64,000 bases of DNA. Origin: Prevotellaceae bacterium. Its GTDB lineage: Bacteria > Bacteroidota > Bacteroidia > Bacteroidales > Bacteroidaceae. Under the pieces are notes generated by a model. The model saw only the letters and a program-made list of their open reading frames with translations. It was not told the DNA's origin and made no database searches. Made by a program: the position numbers and the translations under genes. Positions 60,780 to 64,000 of the stretch are shown here, in pieces. Within the stretch, counting starts at the first letter, position 1. Each line of letters begins with the position of its first letter. The stretch covers positions 1 through 64,000 of the forward strand of contig JABZKU010000005.1 of the NCBI GenBank assembly GCA_015257125.1. Direction: 5' to 3'.

Positions 60780-63293
60780 ATGAAACGATTACAAATCCTA
60801 TTCTTTTTGTTTGCTTTGTTGCTTTGTGTGCCCGCAGTGCATGCACAAAGCACAATGACGGATCAGCAGATCATGGATTTCTATGTGAAATCGAAGTCTG
60901 ACGGACGTACTGTGGCGCAGATTGTTACGCAACTTATGGAGCGTGGCGTCACGGTGGAACGTATTCGCAAGATTCGTCGCAACTATGAGGCGCAGCAAAA
61001 GAAAGAAGTGGTGGGCGCTGACGACATTTCGGGCGTAAGCGGAAAGACCGTGGAACGGCTGCGCAAGGGAAAAAAGGTGCAACAAACACCGGATAACAAA
61101 AACTTCCCGCAGCGCGACGTTAAGCAGAAAAAGACTGAGGGGCTTTCTCCTTATGAGTTGGAAGAAATGCAGGATCAGGAATTTCGCGACATGAGCCACG
61201 AACTGGAGTTTTTGATGCCTGAAGATTCTTTGCGTCATTTGACCAAACACAAAGAGGACAAAACCAAGAGAGTGTTTGGTCGCGACATCTTCAACAACAA
61301 TAAACTCACTTTCGAGCCTGAAATGAACATTGCGACCCCGAGCGACTACCGTTTGGGACCAGGAGATGCGGTGTATATCGATGTTTGGGGGGCTTCGCAA
61401 AAGCAATACACTTCCACGGTTTCGCCCGAGGGAGTCGTCAATATAGAAGGCTTTGGTCCCGTTCAAGTGAGCGGTATGACTGTGGCACAGGCCAATGCCA
61501 AATTGCGCTCCACCTTGGGAGCGCGTTTCGGAGGCTCGCAGGTGAAACTCACCGTGGGACAGACCAAAACGATCACGGTGAACGTGATGGGCGAGGTGAA
61601 AGTGCCCGGCACTTACACACTCTCTGCTTTCTCGACCGTGTTTCATGCGCTCTATGCGGCGGGAGGTATCAATGACATCGGTACGCTGCGTGCGATCAAG
61701 GTGTATCGCAGCAGTCAGTTGATTTCCACGGTCGATATCTATGATTTCATTCTCAATGGCCGTCTGCGCGGGAACGTTCGTTTGGCATCCAACGACGTTA
61801 TTGTTGTAGGGCCTTATGAGTGTGTCGTTGATATCACCGGTAAGGTGAAGCGTCCCATGCGCTACGAAATGAAAACGACCGAAAGTGTCGGTACACTCAT
61901 TAAATATGCCGGTGGTTTCACGGGCGATGCCTTTGAAAACAACGTCACCTTGTTCCGAAAATCGGGTGGGGAGAAGAGTATCTACTCGCTCAGCGACTTC
62001 GAACGGGACAAGTTTCAAGTACGCGATGCCGACTCGGTGAATGTCGACTCGGTTTTGGATCGCTATAAGAACCTCGTTGAGCTGCGCGGTGCAGTGATGC
62101 GCCCCGGAAAATTTCAGATGGACGGTAATATATCTTCCGTTCGTCAACTGCTCGAAGCGGCCGGCGGTTTGACGGAAGAGGCCTTTGCCAATCGCGGTAT
62201 TATCCACCGCCGCAAGGCCGATCGCACACTGGAAGTCAAGGAGTTTAACCCTGGTGCCATCCTCTCTCGCCAAGAAGCTGACGAAATCCTGAAGAAAGAA
62301 GATGTGGTGTTCATTCCTTCTCGCAAGGAAGCCAACGAAGAACTTCGTCTGTCGATCAAAGGCGAAGTGCGTTACCCCGGCACTTACAACTATGCCTCAG
62401 GAACGACGATTGAATCACTCATTGAACAGGCCGGCGGCCTGACGGACAAAGCGAGCATTGCCAAAGTTGACGTGGCACGTCGCTTCAGAGACCGAAAAGC
62501 CATGTCATCAGGCAACGAAGTGGCACAGTTTTACAGCTTCAGCGTCAAAGATGGCTTTGTAGTCAATGGACGTCCCGGTTTTACGCTCCAACCCTTTGAC
62601 GAAGTCTATGTGCGAACATCGCCCGGTTATATCGAACAAAAACACGTCGAAGTGCACGGCGAAGTACTGTTTTCCGGTACTTATGTGATTACGAAAAAAG
62701 ACTATCGTCTTTCGGACCTGGTGAAAGCTGCCGGTGGCCAGACGGCACAAGCCTATTTGAAGGGCGCCGTCTTGGAACGACCGCTGACGGACAGCGAACG
62801 ACTGAAGCAGCAAGAATTGAAAAAAATCATTTCGATGAACGACTCGACCGATTTACGCAAAATCGAAGTCGGCGATCATAACAATGTGGCGATCTATCTT
62901 GATAAAGCCCTTTCTCATCCGGGCAATGATTTGTGGGACGTCATTTTGCGTGACGGCGATCGACTCATCATTCCTCAATACAACAACACGGTGAGTGTGA
63001 GTGGTGAAGTGATGTATCCCACCACTTTGCCTTACAAGCCGGGTGCCTCGCTTTCTTACTACATTGACCAGTGTGGTGGATACAGCTTGAAAGCGAAAAA
63101 GAGCAAGACTTTTGCCACTCAAATGAATGGCATGGTGAGTCGTGTGCGTTCGTCGGGCGACATTCAACCCGGTTGTAACATTGTCGTGCCCGCGAAGCCT
63201 AAGGGCGGTCCGTTCCCATGGACGCAAGTCGTCTCGCTCGCGATGAGTGTGGTGACGCTTGCGGCTATTGTCATCAATGTGATCAAGAAGTAA
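60780..63293 (+). CDS. Wza-like polysaccharide export protein with SLBB domains
   Basis: The protein has 837 residues from the ATG at 60780, which gives a clean signal peptide (LQILFFLFALLLCVPAVHAQ); an ATG at 60747, overlapping the previous stop, would add 11 residues. The polysaccharide export domain lies near residues 195-270 (LGPGDAVYIDVWGASQKQYT), followed by at least five SLBB repeats (VMGEVKVPGTYTLSAF, ITGKVKRPMRYEMK, IKGEVRYPGTYNYASG, VHGEVLFSGTYVI, VSGEVMYPTTLPYKPG). A membrane helix stands at the C-terminus (VSLAMSVVTLAAIVINVI). It forms the outer-membrane exit channel. Confidence 0.92.
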   Translation: MKRLQILFFLFALLLCVPAVHAQSTMTDQQIMDFYVKSKSDGRTVAQIVTQLMERGVTVERIRKIRRNYEAQQKKEVVGADDISGVSGKTVERLRKGKKVQQTPDNKNFPQRDVKQKKTEGLSPYELEEMQDQEFRDMSHELEFLMPEDSLRHLTKHKEDKTKRVFGRDIFNNNKLTFEPEMNIATPSDYRLGPGDAVYIDVWGASQKQYTSTVSPEGVVNIEGFGPVQVSGMTVAQANAKLRSTLGARFGGSQVKLTVGQTKTITVNVMGEVKVPGTYTLSAFSTVFHALYAAGGINDIGTLRAIKVYRSSQLISTVDIYDFILNGRLRGNVRLASNDVIVVGPYECVVDITGKVKRPMRYEMKTTESVGTLIKYAGGFTGDAFENNVTLFRKSGGEKSIYSLSDFERDKFQVRDADSVNVDSVLDRYKNLVELRGAVMRPGKFQMDGNISSVRQLLEAAGGLTEEAFANRGIIHRRKADRTLEVKEFNPGAILSRQEADEILKKEDVVFIPSRKEANEELRLSIKGEVRYPGTYNYASGTTIESLIEQAGGLTDKASIAKVDVARRFRDRKAMSSGNEVAQFYSFSVKDGFVVNGRPGFTLQPFDEVYVRTSPGYIEQKHVEVHGEVLFSGTYVITKKDYRLSDLVKAAGGQTAQAYLKGAVLERPLTDSERLKQQELKKIISMNDSTDLRKIEVGDHNNVAIYLDKALSHPGNDLWDVILRDGDRLIIPQYNNTVSVSGEVMYPTTLPYKPGASLSYYIDQCGGYSLKAKKSKTFATQMNGMVSRVRSSGDIQPGCNIVVPAKPKGGPFPWTQVVSLAMSVVTLAAIVINVIKK

Positions 63294-63338
63294 ACATAAT
63301 GTTGATCGCATAGAATTATTTTTCAAGAGAACAGTTGA

Positions 63339-64000
63339 ATGCAATCGTTAGAAAAGCGCTTTGCCAAAGGTTTAGGTTGGGGGCTGATTGACAATTTTTC
63401 GGGCACGGGGATCAATTTCCTCGTGGGAATTCTTTTGGCACGCCAACTTACGCCGGAGATATTCGGCCTTGTTGGCATCGCACTTGTGGTGGTTACGATT
63501 TCTCTCGTGTTGTCAGATGGAGGTTTTTCTAATGCCTTGATTCGCAAACACGAAATCAGTGAGAAAGATTATTCCACGGTGTTTGTGCTAAACATGGGGG
63601 CAGCCCTTTTCGTTTACGTCGTTCTCTTTTTCACAGCGCCATTGATCGCTAGTTTTAACGGGAGCGAAGTGTTGATTCCTGTTATCCGGATCTTGGGAAC
63701 GAATGTAATTTTTGCCTCTTCTGTTGTCGTTCTTAAAGTGCGCCTAACCAAGCAGTTAGACTTCCGCACGCAAGCCGTCGCTTCTTTGAGCTCCGGTGTG
63801 GTGAGTGCTGCGGTGGGGGTGTGGATGGTGTTCAACGATTATGGAATTTGGTCGTTAGTTGCCCAGCAACTTTTGCGTCAATTGCTCTATGCAGTGGTGT
63901 TGTGGCTGTTGGTGCGCTCTTTCCCTAAAATTGATTATTCTTCTGATTCTGCACGTGAGTTGTTCGGTTTTGGTTCGCGTATTCTCTTTTCTTCCTTACT
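63339..64000 (+). CDS. oligosaccharide flippase (Wzx/MOP family), partial
   Basis: The frame opens at the ATG at 63339 and runs off the window edge; about 220 codons are visible. MQSLEKRFAKGLGWGLIDNF, then GINFLVGILLARQLTPEIFG and SDGGFSNALIRKHEISEKDY are typical of the WzxC-like MOP flippases. It follows the exporter after 45 bp and belongs to the second polysaccharide locus that continues beyond 64000. It is only distantly related to the flippase at 690. Confidence 0.9.
   Translation, partial: MQSLEKRFAKGLGWGLIDNFSGTGINFLVGILLARQLTPEIFGLVGIALVVVTISLVLSDGGFSNALIRKHEISEKDYSTVFVLNMGAALFVYVVLFFTAPLIASFNGSEVLIPVIRILGTNVIFASSVVVLKVRLTKQLDFRTQAVASLSSGVVSAAVGVWMVFNDYGIWSLVAQQLLRQLLYAVVLWLLVRSFPKIDYSSDSARELFGFGSRILFSSL

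Overview
The window comes from an anaerobic Bacteroidales chromosome, most like the Prevotella/Alloprevotella side of the order (genus is inference). The evidence is a SusC/SusD import operon with many lipoproteins, promoters of the Bacteroidetes TTTG/N20/TAnnTTTG type, an archaeal-type ProRS, the proS-DUF1599-DoxX-tpiA-SPOR-folE gene order and the zapA-rny pair. No rRNA, CRISPR array or prophage is visible. One tRNA gene (Val, anticodon TAC) is present.

Layout. (1) 1-690 is a gene-free leader with repeats and a promoter. (2) 690-19870 (+) is a surface polysaccharide (capsule or O-antigen) locus, visibly richer in A+T than the rest. It holds a Wzx flippase, a Wzy-like polymerase, about nine glycosyltransferases, a pyruvyl transferase, two hexapeptide acyltransferases, two paralogous GT-D-like proteins, a serine hydrolase, a WecG/TagA enzyme and an NTP_transf_5 protein. 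It has been rearranged: an ISL3 element with intact ends and an 8-bp target duplication, a decayed acyltransferase-3 gene, and a duplicated GT2 gene that brought along pieces of both its neighbours. (3) 20143-34715 (-) is a nutrient-acquisition operon: FecA-like TonB receptor, SusC, SusD, a TIGR04549-type metallohydrolase lipoprotein without its HExxH motif, DUF4302, an unknown lipoprotein, DUF4856, a fibronectin/carbohydrate-binding-like protein, another lipoprotein and an LRR_5 protein. (4) 35594-38398 holds three GT2 enzymes. (5) 38491-44950 (-) is a housekeeping block (proS, DUF1599, DoxX-like, tpiA, SPOR, folE, PfkB kinase). (6) 45218-55830 holds holB, cvpA, fba, thrS, pyrD, pyrK, a two-module sialate O-acetylesterase and tRNA-Val. 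(7) 57013-59919 (+) is a division/RNA-decay operon ending in zapA and rny. (8) 60085-64000 (+) starts a second polysaccharide locus: initiating sugar transferase, Wza-like exporter and a second flippase cut by the window edge.

The least expected signals are in DNA that gene calling does not explain. One is a repeat with an exact 21-bp period (TTTT, five bases, AAA, nine bases) at three distant loci; one copy forms the 5' end of the susD reading frame. The other is a GGTGAAGG-rich element at two loci about 47 kb apart that share a 33-bp identical core next to a CG-rich hairpin. No clearly new defence or mobile system is visible. The best candidates for new biology are these repeats, the degenerate metallohydrolase in its import operon, and the mosaic glycosyltransferase duplication.
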